This document shows, piece after piece, positions 52,484 to 63,110 of a DNA stretch of 64,000 bases. Source of the stretch: Misgurnus anguillicaudatus (lineage: Eukaryota; Chordata; Actinopteri; Cypriniformes; Cobitidae); contig NC_073339.2 of the NCBI RefSeq assembly GCF_027580225.2, positions 39,112,501-39,176,500 of the forward strand, written 5' to 3'. The position numbers and the translations under genes were made by a program. Positions within the stretch are counted from its first letter, which is position 1. Each line of letters opens with the position of its first letter. The notes under the pieces are model-generated. The model did no database searches and was not told the DNA's origin. It saw nothing but the letters and a program-made list of their open reading frames with translations.

Positions 52484-54210
52484 GTAAGGATATCGCGTTT
52501 TGACTTATAGGCACCTGGCGAGCGTCATGTCTCAATGAATCCAACATTAACTTTCACCACAGGGTTTTGCCTGTAACGTCACATAATGGCGTTAAAAAGT
52601 AATCAATTCATGTGTTAAACTGTAGGCCTTGCGGTTGTTTGTTATTTATTTAACTATAAATGGACGCGTCACAATCGCGCAACCGATACAGTGTTACAAT
52701 TGTTAATGTATCGGTGGGCGCGGGAAATCAATCTGCGACTGTTTGCCGTGTATGTGTATTTGCAACATCTGTATACCATCTTTAGCTTTCATTTCTTACA
52801 TATATATAGTCTTTTTGCATATTAAGTATAAATCGCCATAACGCACACATCCAGTGACAGACCCCTTATGGGGGTTAATATAAATTTCTTATGGATTTAT
52901 GAAGGTAGTGTATACGCAGTGTATTACCCATTCCCGTTTCTTCACCTGAAAGTGAGGTTGAACAGCAGTTTTAGGCCGCAAGGTTGCCTATCTATCTGCG
53001 CACAAATCAAATGTGTGGACTACAGATACATTATAGAGGTTAGAAATGTGACAGAAATCTGCAGTTGTTCAGGTTTGCCCCTTGCTTGACCACAATAACG
53101 CATGCGATGATATCACACTGTGCTAAGATTTATTTCACAATAACAATATAAATCTGTTGCATTTTATCCCTGTAAGAGTGTGCAGTGAAATACTATATGA
53201 AATACTGTAAACTAACTAACTTGGTAAGGTGAAAATAGCTCTTGGTGTCCGAGTGTCCTGAGTGTCTTCGCTTCTGGTTTTGCTAGACTGGAGCAAGTAA
53301 CAGGTTTTGCAGTTGCTTCCTTTGTCTGTTTAAATGGCAGAAATTGGTTGTTCTCAATTTAAGATCATTTCCCAAGGTTAGCTGAAACTGTTGTTGAACA
53401 AAACATAAAAAGTAAAATAATTGCATAAATTGACTGACTGTGTATTTTTAGCAGCTGATACTAAATATATGAATTGGTGCATCATTAATATTTAGCATTT
53501 GCTTTAGTTTAGTATTCTCACGACAGGTCTATTGATGATTAAATGTACAGAAATTAGTTTGCTTTGACTACTCAACCACACAGTTTTCCATACATTGAAG
53601 TCTACAACTAAGCCAAGTTTATACTTTACGCATCTGCCATTGGTGCACACGGCGAAAATGTCACTGCAGAGTTGGGTGTATTGGGTGCCCAATGTGCATG
53701 ACGCTGTTCACACATCTGAAAATGACTGACTTAAACCCATATTAGTTACCTATTTTTACCCATCCCCCTAGCAGATGTGCCGGCACAAATAAACTAGGGC
53801 TGTGAATGTAATCGTTTTACAACGCTGATGTGAATGATTACTGCATCGATGCATAAAAACAAATAATCGATTAGTTATAAAGCACTGCACGTGCCTATCT
53901 CTCTCTCTCTCTCTTATGTGCAAGTCTCTCTCTTTCTCTCACGTGTGTAAATTAAGCACATTTTATATTTATGAACTTGGACCACTGTTGAAAGTTTTTT
54001 GGGATGTAAATCATTCAATCGACACATTTAAGATGCCACATTGCACCACATTGACACATGCCTTATCAAAGCAGAGAGAAACTAGAGCAGAGTTTTACCT
54101 GTGCAGATTTACCTGTGCACTAATATTAAAAATTGAGGATGCAACGCATTTTGATGCATCGTGATTCATTGAGATATTGGATCGAATCATTGACCTAGAA
54201 ATAGGCTTTA

Positions 54211-54461
54211 TGCCCAGCTGCACTACTTCCTGAACTTCAGCCAGCTCCTTGTTTCCTGTCTGCCATTATTGGACAAACTGATTAATCCAGGTGTTTCTGA
54301 TTATTGTGTTGTGACTACTGAGGTCAGGCACACCTGGATTAATCAGTTTGTTTGTGACTACTGCGGTCAGGCACACCTGGATTAATCAGTTTGTCCAACA
54401 ATGGCAGACAGGAAACAAGGAGCCGGCCGAAGTCCAGGAAGCAGTGCAGCTGGGCACAAAG
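54211..54461. repeat. Inverted repeat with internal tandem duplication
   Basis: Arms about 75 bp long (54211-54286 and about 54382-54461) contain CAAGGAG.C/GCTCCTTG and TGGCAGACAGGAAACA words. Between them a unit of about 43 bp with GGTCAGGCACACCTGGATTA is repeated twice (about 54310-54395). It sits within an hAT-like element beginning TAGGGCTGTGAATGTAATCG at 53796. Confidence 0.75.
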
Positions 54462-54708
54462 CCTATTGGAATCGAATCGTAAGACCCGTTATGATTCACA
54501 CCCCTAAAATAAACTTTATTTTTTGTGGGAAACAATGGATTATAATGAGTATTTTACAATTTTGCATTTGAAATGTTTTTTTAAGCTTACACTGCATTCA
54601 AAGCACACATTTTATCAGTAATTTTGTTCCCCTTAGAATCAAACAAACCTATAACCTTTCGCTGCTAACAATGTACTCAGTCAACTGAGGTGCACCAATG
54701 AATGATAA

Positions 54709-55234
54709 CCGTATTTTTCGGTCTATAAGCCGCTTTTTTTCAGAACTTGGCTGGTGCTGCATCTTATAGTCAGGTGCGCCTTGTAAGTCAGTATGAATTC
54801 ATTTTGACATTTATGAGGCAAGAGACAACATTACCGTCTACAACCGCGAGAGTCCCCTATATGCTGCTCCTGTATTTATGTAATTCAGTGGATTCAGTAA
54901 TGTGGAATGACGAGTATGCGAACTTCACGCTAGTTGGCTTGTTCGGTTAATTTAGCCTATTCAATCTTTCAGGTAAGTTTTGTATGCTATACTTTATCGG
55001 TTAAATAACTGATAATATTACGTTACCATACAGATCTATTCAGCCTGCTGTTCTGTCTGCTATTGTATAGGTGAATAACTTGCCTTTCCAGATGTCTGTT
55101 CTTCGGCTTGGATTTTGTGAAATAATTTTCAAAATAAAAGCGACGTATAGTCCACTGCGACTTATATATGTTATTTCGTCTTAATGACGCATTTTTGAAT
55201 GATCCGGAGCGGCTTATAGTCCGTAAAATACGTA
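54709..55234 (-). mobile_element. TATAAGTCGC-type element, copy 2
   Basis: Ends ACCGTATTTTTCGGTCTATA and the inverse of TATAGTCCGTAAAATACG. Minus-strand blocks such as AATCCAAGCCGAAGAACAGA match 10280-12020. It reads through the site occupied by the 1.24-kb insertion in copy 1. Confidence 0.75.
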
Positions 55235-56989
55235 ATGTTAAATCTGCGCACACTGTTGAATGCGCAAGCCCTTTTTAAGTTGAATGAATTTTAATTTGCT
55301 GTCAATATTTTATTATTCAGGTAAACCCAACGACATTGGTTCTCTGTATCTTTATTGTTATAGTTGTGTGCATGCCGACTTTCTCTTCAATTTTGCATGA
55401 TTTTTTAAATGTTTTCTTTATAGTTATTGATGTGAACGGCCTTTAAATCTTAAACTTAAAACTCCATCAGGGCTGCCTCAGAGATTTCCTGAATTTAGAA
55501 ATGGAAATACAATATTTTTTTCTCTGCTTACCAATACGAGTACATTTTTCCTTGATTTTAGTTTTTGGGGGCTTGTGTTTGAATTTAAAAAGTGCTTTAA
55601 ACAAAGTTTGGGCAGTTTTGTCATAAACGCATACATCTGGTTCCTCCCTCATGCACAGACTCGCAGGCAGCTGGGGATGGCTGGCAGAGCAGCAAATTTT
55701 AATATACTTCAGGTTGAATAAGCTTGGCAGCAGATTACAATCTCTTCCAGCTTCCACATTAAAGGGGAAGTTCACTCGAACATGCAAATTCTGTCATCAG
55801 TTACTCACCTTCATGTTTTCCCAATCATGTACGACTTTCATTCTTCCATGGAGCTCAGGATGGATTTCAAAAGACTTTTAGAGATGGAGTACATGATGCC
55901 AGAATTGTATTTTTTGATTGAAGTCTTTGAAGAGTACTGTTAGTGATTAAGTAAAGATGAAAAGCTAAAGAAAGAATTAGAAATAATTTATGATACAGCT
56001 GTTTTTAACATCCGTCTCAGGTGATCCAATCACAAATGGACAGGGTCCAAAATGTTTAGTGAAACCACATTTATAGGTAGTCAGACTCAGAAGTGCATTT
56101 GTAGTGTAATGCAACTTCTTATCTTAATCATTCATCAACGTTAATTTGGATAAGCCTATGAATGTACATGCACAAGATTTTGCAAAACTTTCCCGGTTTG
56201 CATTAACTCAACTTGCTGTGACACAGATTGTGTGATGCACCCACATCCAAAGTTCAGTTAAGTACTTGATTAAAATAACAAGGATCATTCCACTAAAAAT
56301 GCGAAAGGATCACACAACACAATTCCATGTGTAAACAAGGTCTTTGTTTGCAGTGTTAAACCTGAATAAAATGCTTAATATGAAGGTCATATTTGTATTT
56401 ATTGTTAAGCTCATAGGGTTATTTAAAGTAGCCAATAGTAAAACTATTCTGATGGTTATTAAAAGTAAACAGGTTTGACCTGGTCTGTGGGCTTGAACTG
56501 TAATGTTTGCTGAGATAATAACACACAAATGTTTCTTTGGATGAACTAACTGGGAATAAGTGAGTTGTGTGTCTTGATGGTATGTTCTGCAAAGCCCTTA
56601 AGACAAGGACATAAGCACATCTTTAGCAATGGGGGGAGCAAAGAATTCAGGGCTATGTGTATGTATATAAAATTCTGATTTCTGATTATGGGCGGACATG
56701 TCCCCCTCAATGTCTATTGTGGTTACGGTCCTTCCATAAGAAATTCACACATTTTTCATTTCGAGTCCTGCATAATATAAAGGGGAATCCTGGCTTAGTC
56801 CACTTTAAGGCAACTTTGGTTAACTTTTAAGAATCATTAAGATAAGAGCTAGGACTGGCTTTTCCGGTTTCTTTTCGATATGTGCTGTTTTGTTTGCATT
56901 TTATGAGGTGTATGTTTGACCTATAGATTCAACTTATGTTTATTCTTGTTATTTTACCTGGAGCAAGAACACCATAATCCACTTTGGGT

Positions 56990-57110
56990 TAAAAAAAGTT
57001 ATAGCTCAGTGGTAGGACTTGTGTTAGCAGCGCAAATGGGATTCAACCCATACAACACTCATACTGGGAATGTATATCTGTCACTTTGGAAAAGCAGATA
57101 TAATTATTAT
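56990..57110 (+). repeat. tRNA-derived SINE
   Basis: ATAGCTCAGTGGTAGGACTT is an A-box-like start and GGGATTCAACCC a B-box-like element about 40 bp on. TCACTTTGGAAAAGCAGATA is the degraded tail core. Confidence 0.6.
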
Positions 57111-57508
57111 TAACCTTTTAAAACCTTGTTTTTAAAATTAAAGGAAGCACATGTTGATGCTTTTGACATATTGGTAAATGGTAATAATTTAGTTGTATCA
57201 TTAACCTCATGTAATTCTTAAGATGAACAACGCCAAAGCAATTTTGTAATTTACACATTAGCATATTATGTTAAAGCTTTAACATGTTTATTACATTTAT
57301 TTATTTATTTATTTGTGTGCATCTTCTGATATGTTTGCACAGACATTCGAAAATGATTGTCTATTATGATTGACTTTATTGCTCACCTTTTATTCCTAGT
57401 TGCTTGCTGTATTATCATCTGATAACTTCACTGTATTAAAACAGACATTTGTTGGGGTAAAAATGTACTGTTATTATTTGAGTAAACTTAACTTATAAAG
57501 TATGACAT

Positions 57509-57719
57509 TGTAGCGACCTACAATTAAGACTGAAGAGACATTCACCAAGGAACTGTACCTTTAAGGAAGGGGTGGTAGATGATGACGAGTTCCGGTTTTC
57601 GGTTGTGTGTTGTTGTTTTGAAATCACTCGCTGTACTGTGTGATAGTAGTGTTGAAGTGGATAGTAAAGCTGACTCAACGCATCTCCGTCTCTTGTCTCC
57701 TCATTTACTACACTCCACA
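57509..57719 (+). repeat. 5' LTR of the Gypsy element, 211 bp
   Basis: It starts TGTAGCGACC and ends CACTCCACA (TG...CA). Its last 89 bp (57631-57719) recur without a difference at 61509-61597. The preceding ACAT (57505-57508) matches ACAT after the 3' copy (61598-61601), a likely 4-bp target duplication. No AATAAA was seen in it. Confidence 0.88.
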
Positions 57720-57720
57720 T

Positions 57721-57734
57721 TGGTGACCCCGACG
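57721..57734 (+). promoter_or_regulatory. Primer binding site candidate
   Basis: TGGTGACCCCGACG begins one base after the LTR. It starts with TGG, as expected for complementarity to a tRNA CCA end. The tRNA was not identified. Confidence 0.65.
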
Positions 57735-57755
57735 CTAGTTGAACACTATTGAATT

Positions 57756-58532
57756 ATGTCACACAACGACGGTGGTGAAAACGCCGCGGCGCCGGCCGCT
57801 GCTAGCGGCGCGGCTAATGTCGGCGCTATCTACGCGGCCACCATTAAGTTACCGGACTTTTGGCAGCACAATCCACGGCCGTGGTTTCAGCACATCGAGG
57901 CACAGTTCCAGCTGAGAGGAATAACACAAGACGTTACCAAGTATTTCCATGTGGTAGCAGCCTTAGATGCCTCGACGACGGCTAGAGCTATGGCGCTGTT
58001 AGAGGCTCCGCCAGCTGACGGCAAGTACGACGCACTGAAAGCATTCCTGTTGAGCCTGTTTGAACTTTCGGAACTAGAAAAGGCAGACCGCCTGCTGTCC
58101 CTGAACGGCCTGGGTGACAACAAGCCATCTGAGTTAATGGAGCGGATGCTGGCGGTGCTGGGCGGGGCGGATCCCTCGTTCCTTTTCGCCCACATTTTCC
58201 TGCGGCAGCTTCCATCACCCGTGCGCACTGCGTTGGCTAGTTCCCCCCTCACTTCCTCCAAAGACTACCGAGCGCTGGCTGTGGAGGCGGACAGGATTTA
58301 CCTCGCCAACCGGCAGCAGTTTGTCCATGCACTGCTGCCCGCCCAGCGCACGTCTGCCACGTCTGTTCCACCGTCGGAGGACGACCCAGACACTGCAGCT
58401 GCAGTGACGGCCCGCCGACACCGTGAGGACGGGTGGTGTTATTACCATTCCAGGTTTGGGGCCAAAGCTAAGCAGTGTCGTCAGCCTTGCAGTTTTGTAG
58501 CCCAGGGAAAAGCCAAGGCCGGCGCTCATTAG
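57756..58532 (+). CDS. Gypsy Gag protein, 258 residues
   Basis: An uninterrupted frame begins 37 bp after the LTR. The N-terminal half has the KLPDFW...[10 protein letters not shown] pattern typical of animal Ty3/Gypsy Gag. The middle is helical and likely capsid-like. Near the end C-x2-H-x9-C-x3-C (228-245) resembles a zinc-binding motif but is not the classic CCHC knuckle. The TAG stop lies inside a predicted hairpin, and pol is in the -1 frame. The much higher GC content than its surroundings marks it as an introduced element. Confidence 0.9.
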   Translation: MSHNDGGENAAAPAAASGAANVGAIYAATIKLPDFWQHNPRPWFQHIEAQFQLRGITQDVTKYFHVVAALDASTTARAMALLEAPPADGKYDALKAFLLSLFELSELEKADRLLSLNGLGDNKPSELMERMLAVLGGADPSFLFAHIFLRQLPSPVRTALASSPLTSSKDYRALAVEADRIYLANRQQFVHALLPAQRTSATSVPPSEDDPDTAAAVTARRHREDGWCYYHSRFGAKAKQCRQPCSFVAQGKAKAGAH

Positions 58533-58550
58533 CAGCTATGAGCGCTGGCC
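58505..58550 (+). promoter_or_regulatory. -1 ribosomal frameshift signal at the gag/pol junction
   Basis: Slippery heptamer G GGA AAA (58505-58511) is in the gag frame. A 5-nt spacer (58512-58516) precedes a hairpin with 13 base pairs, one of them G-U (58517-58529 with 58538-58550), and an 8-nt loop containing the gag stop. Slipping back one base at AAA leads exactly into the open pol frame. Function is inferred from the arrangement. Confidence 0.8.
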
Positions 58551-61500
58551 GTGACTGCAAGCTGTTATTCATCATTGACACCTTGTCCGGCCGGCGGCTG
58601 CTGGTCGATTCGGGGGCTCAGCGCAGCATCCTGCCGGCGATGCCTGTGGACACCATAGCTGATGGAAATGGCCCCCCGATGGACGCTGCCAACGGCACAC
58701 CCATTCGTACCTATGGCACAAGACATGTGGAAATGTGTTTCGGTGGGCGCCGTTTCGGCTGGGACTTTGTCATGGCCGCTGTGTCCACGCCGCTCCTGGG
58801 GGCGGATTTTCTCTGTGCGTATAGACTGTTGGTGGATGTTACAAACTGCCGCCTGATCGACGCCCTCTCTTTTGCTTCGTACCCCTGCACACTGGGAGGG
58901 ACAGGGGCGCTTTGTCTGTCGAACACACTGGCCAACGGGGACATCTATCAACGCCTGCTCGCTGAGTTCCCTGACATCACCACACCCACGTTTTCATCGG
59001 CGGTGGCTAAGCATGGCGTGGAGCACTACATCACCACGGTGGGCCCCCCAGTCTACGCACGAGCCCGGCGCCTCGACTCTGCCAAGCTAGCCATCGCCAG
59101 GGAGGAGTTTGCCACCATGGAGCACCTCGGCATCGTGCGCCGCTCCAACAGCCCGTGGGCTTCCCCCCTGCACATGGTGACCAAGGCTGATGGCGGTTGG
59201 CGTCCCTGTGGAGATTTCCGTCGCCTGAACGATGCCACCACACCCGACCGGTACCCAGTGCCGCACATACAGGACTTCTCTGCCCATCTAGCCGGCGCCA
59301 CCATTTTCTCAAAGGTGGACCTGGTGCGCGGTTACCACCAGGTGCCTGTCCACCCGCAGGATGTCCCCAAGACGGCAGTCATCACACCCTTTGGCCTTTT
59401 CGAATTCCTACGGATGCCTTTCGGCCTCAAGGGGGCTGCACAGACATTTCAGCGGCTCATGGACTCGGTGCTGCGAGATATGCCATTTATATTTGTTTAC
59501 TTGGATGACATTCTCGTGGCCAGTGCATCCGCAGACGACCATCTGATGCATCTTCGGCAGCTGTTCGGCCGGCTCAGTGAGCATGGCCTCATTATCAACC
59601 CGGCCAAGTGCGAGTTTGGCCGGTCGTCCATCACTTTCCTTGGCCACCACGTCACCCCGCAAGGGGCAGTTCCCCTCCCTGCCAAGGTGGAGGCTGTCGC
59701 CAGTTTTCCACGCCCACGCACAGTGAAGTCCCTGCAGGAGTTCCTGGGCATGGTGAACTTCTACAACCGTTTCCTCCCCCGTGCTGCACAGCTCATGCGT
59801 CCATTTTACCACGCCTTGCGGGGTAGGAGACCGGCAGACATGTTGGATTGGTCCTCAGAGATGACTGATGCGTTTGATGGTGCTAAAGCTGCGCTGGCCA
59901 ACGCTGCTCTGTTGGCGCACCCGTCTCCGACCGCCCCAGTTGCTCTTACTACGGATGCCTCTGATTATGCCGTGGGGGCTGTGTGTGAGCAGTGGGTGAG
60001 TGGAGCCTGGCAGCCGCTGGCATTTTTCAGCAGGAAGCTCCGGGACAACGAGATAAAGTACAGCACCTTCGACAGGGAGCTCCTGGGTCTTTTCCTCGCC
60101 ACCCGTCATTTCCGTTTCCTGTTGGAGGGCCGGCGGTTCACGGCTTTCGTTGACCACAAGCCGCTGACGTTTGCTATGGCCAAGTCTTCGGAGCCATGGT
60201 CTGGTCGACAGCAGCGTCAGCTCTCGGCCATCTCGGAGTTTACCACTGACATTCAACACGTGGCTGGTAAAGACAATTTCGTCGCTGACTGCCTTTCCCG
60301 GGCAGGTGCTTGTTCCGTCCACTTGGGCCTCGACTATGCAGCCATGGCTGCGGATCAAACCGCTGACTCTGAGGTGCAAGCCTACAGGACGGCCCAGACA
60401 GCGCTGCTCATGGAAGATGTGATGTTTGACACGGCCAACGCTACACTCCTCTGCGACATCTCCACTGGCCAACCTCGCCCCATGGTACCTGCTGGCTGGA
60501 GGCATAAGGTTTTTGATGCCATCCATGGGCTTTCCCACCCGGGGGTGAAGGCCTCTACCAAGCTGGTGGGGGCAAAGTTTGTCTGGCCGGGCCTGCGGAG
60601 AGACGTCAGGGCCTGGGCTGCGGCCTGTGTGGCGTGCCAGCGTGCGAAGGTGACTCGTCATACCAAGGCTCCTTTGGCACCCTTCAAAGTACCAGAGAGA
60701 CGTTTTGATCATGTGAATGTTGACCTGGTGGGCCCACTTCCCCCCTCCCGTGGTTACACCTACCTCCTCACCATGGTGGACAGGACCACCAGGTGGCCAG
60801 AAGTGGTTCCCCTGTCCTCCACTCCATCAGCGGAAGTGGCCCGTGCGTTCATTATGGCTTGGGTGGCCCGTTTCGGCACACCGTCAGACCTCTCCTCGGA
60901 CCGGGGTCCGCAGTTCACATCGGAGCTTTGGTCGGCGGTCGCCGAGGTCCTGGGGGTAAAGGTCCACCGTACCACAGCCTATAACCCACAGAGCAACGGA
61001 CTGTGCGAGCGGTTTCATCGTGACATGAAGGCCGCGCTCAGGGCCAGCCTTACGAGCGGTGACTGGGCTGACCGCCTCCCATGGGTCATGCTGGGCCTTC
61101 GCTCCGCCCCCAAGGAAGATCTTCAAGCCTCATCTGCCGAGCTGGTATACGGCCAGCCTTTGCGAGTTCCGGGGGAGTTTCTTCCAGATGCCACGGCCCC
61201 GTGGTCGGCGGCTTCACACCGGGTTGCGTCTCGGAACATTGCAGACGCTTTTGTCCCTATTCCGACGTCTCACCATGGCCTTCCCCGGTCCTACATGCCC
61301 AAGGATTTACCGTCATCCAAGTATGTGTTCATTCGCCATGATGGCCATCGGACCCCGCTGCAGCCCCCATACGATGGGCCTTTTCGTGTCCTGGTGGGGG
61401 GGTCTAAGAACTTTGTTGTGGATATGAGGGGCAGGCCTGAGCGGGTGGCTATTGACCGTCTCAAACCTGCTCATGTGGATATTGGCGAACCGCTTCAACT

Positions 61501-61738
61501 GGCCCTGCCTGTACTGTGTGATAGTAGTGTTGAAGTGGATAGTAAAGCTGACTCAACGCATCTCCGTCTCTTGTCTCCTCATTTACTACACTCCACAACA
61601 TCTAAAAGGAAAACACCACAGTTTTTCAATATTTTACTATGTTCTTACCTCAACTTAAACAAATTAATACATACCTATCTTTTTTTAATGCATGCACTTA
61701 ATCTTTGTACAGCGTGTCGTGAATGTGTTAGCATTTAG
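58508..61738 (+). CDS. Gypsy Pol polyprotein, open but fused to LTR and flanking DNA
   Basis: Domains in order: aspartic protease with DSGA (Asp codon 58607); reverse transcriptase with FLRMPFGL and YLDD (59498-59509); RNase H with TDAS near 59953 and a terminal Asp in DCLS; integrase with an HHCC zinc module (about 60510-60650) and catalytic D (60722), D (60899), E (61007). The last two are 35 residues apart (DD35E). A GPY/F-like PPYDGPF module lies near 61366. No stop or frameshift interrupts these domains. The normal 3' end is missing: after about 61508 the frame runs through an LTR fragment and 141 bp of host repeat. The first in-frame ATG is 58538, but frameshift expression from gag is more likely. 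Confidence 0.9.
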   Translation, partial: KSQGRRSLAAMSAGRDCKLLFIIDTLSGRRLLVDSGAQRSILPAMPVDTIADGNGPPMDAANGTPIRTYGTRHVEMCFGGRRFGWDFVMAAVSTPLLGADFLCAYRLLVDVTNCRLIDALSFASYPCTLGGTGALCLSNTLANGDIYQRLLAEFPDITTPTFSSAVAKHGVEHYITTVGPPVYARARRLDSAKLAIAREEFATMEHLGIVRRSNSPWASPLHMVTKADGGWRPCGDFRRLNDATTPDRYPVPHIQDFSAHLAGATIFSKVDLVRGYHQVPVHPQDVPKTAVITPFGLFEFLRMPFGLKGAAQTFQRLMDSVLRDMPFIFVYLDDILVASASADDHLMHLRQLFGRLSEHGLIINPAKCEFGRSSITFLGHHVTPQGAVPLPAKVEAVASFPRPRTVKSLQEFLGMVNFYNRFLPRAAQLMRPFYHALRGRRPADMLDWSSEMTDAFDGAKAALANAALLAHPSPTAPVALTTDASDYAVGAVCEQWVSGAWQPLAFFSRKLRDNEIKYSTFDRELLGLFLATRHFRFLLEGRRFTAFVDHKPLTFAMAKSSEPWSGRQQRQLSAISEFTTDIQHVAGKDNFVADCLSRAGACSVHLGLDYAAMAADQTADSEVQAYRTAQTALLMEDVMFDTANATLLCDISTGQPRPMVPAGWRHKVFDAIHGLSHPGVKASTKLVGAKFVWPGLRRDVRAWAAACVACQRAKVTRHTKAPLAPFKVPERRFDHVNVDLVGPLPPSRGYTYLLTMVDRTTRWPEVVPLSSTPSAEVARAFIMAWVARFGTPSDLSSDRGPQFTSELWSAVAEVLGVKVHRTTAYNPQSNGLCERFHRDMKAALRASLTSGDWADRLPWVMLGLRSAPKEDLQASSAELVYGQPLRVPGEFLPDATAPWSAASHRVASRNIADAFVPIPTSHHGLPRSYMPKDLPSSKYVFIRHDGHRTPLQPPYDGPFRVLVGGSKNFVVDMRGRPERVAIDRLKPAHVDIGEPLQLALPVLCDSSVEVDSKADSTHLRLLSPHLLHSTTSKRKTPQFFNILLCSYLNLNKLIHTYLFLMHALNLCTACRECVSI
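61509..61597 (+). repeat. Truncated 3' LTR, 89 bp
   Basis: Identical to the last 89 bp of the 5' LTR. The first 122 bp of the LTR, the polypurine tract and the end of pol are missing. The junction falls at CTGTACTG after GGCCCTGC. Confidence 0.92.
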
Positions 61739-61820
61739 CCTAGCCCCATTCATTCCTTAGGATCCAAACAGGGATGAATTTAGAAGCCACCAAACACTTC
61801 CGTGTTTTCCCTATTTAAAG
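61603..61820 (-). repeat. Dispersed repeat hosting the Gypsy right flank
   Basis: An inverted copy of 46540-46755: it shares CTATGTTCTTACCTCAACTT, CCATTCATTCCTTAGGATCC and CAGGGATGAATTTAGAAGCC. The left half of this repeat was not recognised on the other side of the Gypsy element. Confidence 0.7.
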
Positions 61821-62559
61821 ACTGTTACATAAGTAGTTACACAAGTAAATATGGTGGCACAAAATAAAACATTAACTGGATAAAAAATGAGAACTATATT
61901 TTATGGCGTAAGAGCACTTAGTTTGCAGCACTTCGACCTCGGGCGCAGTAATATTGACAGAAGTTTGAGCGAGAGGAGGAGTAGGCAGGAATAATGATGT
62001 TACTGTGCATTTTCCTTTAAGTTATGCAGTCACATGAACAGGTGGTTTAATCTGTTTACCAATTTAATCACCAATATCTGTCTCTTGTCCATGTCTATCC
62101 TTGTTGTTTCTCAAGTAGATTGTAGAGATGTTTTTCGTATATGATGGTTTGACTGGTTCAACAGCTTAATGTTTGCGTGTGTGTTTAGTAGTAGGTATGT
62201 ATGTATGTTAGAGGCCAGTAGGAACATTACAGTATAGACACTACCATCAGACGCTGATCATCATAATTATCTTAATTAATCACAAAAACTTCAATTTAAA
62301 TACATTTACTTACCTGTATATTTCTGGCTAAAATATATACGATTACTAGTAGTATGCATTATGTGAGTTGACTAGCAAGTTACATGCAATCAACATGTGT
62401 TAATGATCTTTATATAATCAAGCAATGAAACTGCACACTTTAGAGGCATAACATGAAACATGTTTGTACTGTTTTGTTTGAACAGTGCATTAATCTCATT
62501 TACTAACTGTTAAGAGTTTATAGAAAATATACACTCAGTTTTACATTACATTCATGCAT

Positions 62560-62685
62560 TTGGCTTTATTCCAAGTGCATTTAAGTCATACATATTTTCA
62601 GTATGTGTGTCCTTTTGAATCAAACCCATGGGCTTTGCATTGCTGACGCTATTCCCTCCCAACTGAGCTACAGCATAGAGCTAAT
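62560..62685 (-). repeat. tRNA-derived SINE
   Basis: On the minus strand, TGTAGCTCAGTTGGGAGGG (A box) and GGGTTTGATTCAAAA (B box) are followed by TTAAATGCACTTGGAATAAA and GCCAAATGCATGAATGTAAT, the standard fish SINE tail. The short plus-strand frame across it is not a gene. Confidence 0.75.
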
Positions 62686-63021
62686 TTCTTTCTCAAAAGC
62701 ACTTGTCGTATCAACTCAATACCTTGTAAACAAGTCTTGGAAGAGCACGCCAACTCCCAAAGCCAATGGGATTGGATGGTTTATAGTCATGTTGTCCGAA
62801 AGGCCTTTCACACTGAACTCGGTGAAGCGACACAAATGTGGGACTGATCATTCACCTCTCTCCCTAAAGTGTTTTGACTCCATTACAGCAATTTGGTGTC
62901 ACTGAATTTACAGTATGTTCTGAAAGAAAATCTGTTTTAGGTTTTCAAGGGTGCCAGAAACGGTGGTGCAGCATTTTTGCCTCATGACAAGCTGTTTGCA
63001 ATTACGTGTCAACAGGATCTA

Positions 63022-63110
63022 ATTATTTACATTTATGCATGCATGTATTCAAAGCTTTTATCCGAAGCATTCATAAACCCCTGACCTTGCTATTGAGCTA
63101 CTACAGAATG
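63022..63110 (-). repeat. SINE tail fragment
   Basis: On the minus strand, AGCTCAATAGCAAGGTCAGG is followed closely by CTTCGGATAAAAGCTTTGAA and a TGCATGCATAAATGTAAAT end: a tRNA-like head and tail core of a degraded SINE. Confidence 0.55.

Noticed and set aside
58475..58537. Independent pol start at GTG 58475 or ATG 58538
   Set aside because: The slippery heptamer and hairpin explain pol expression better; reinitiation at 58538, 5 nt after the gag stop, cannot be fully excluded.
59855..60712. Minus-strand frame of 285 codons opposite pol
   Set aside because: It is the antisense shadow of the GC-rich, stop-poor pol region; no motif recognised.
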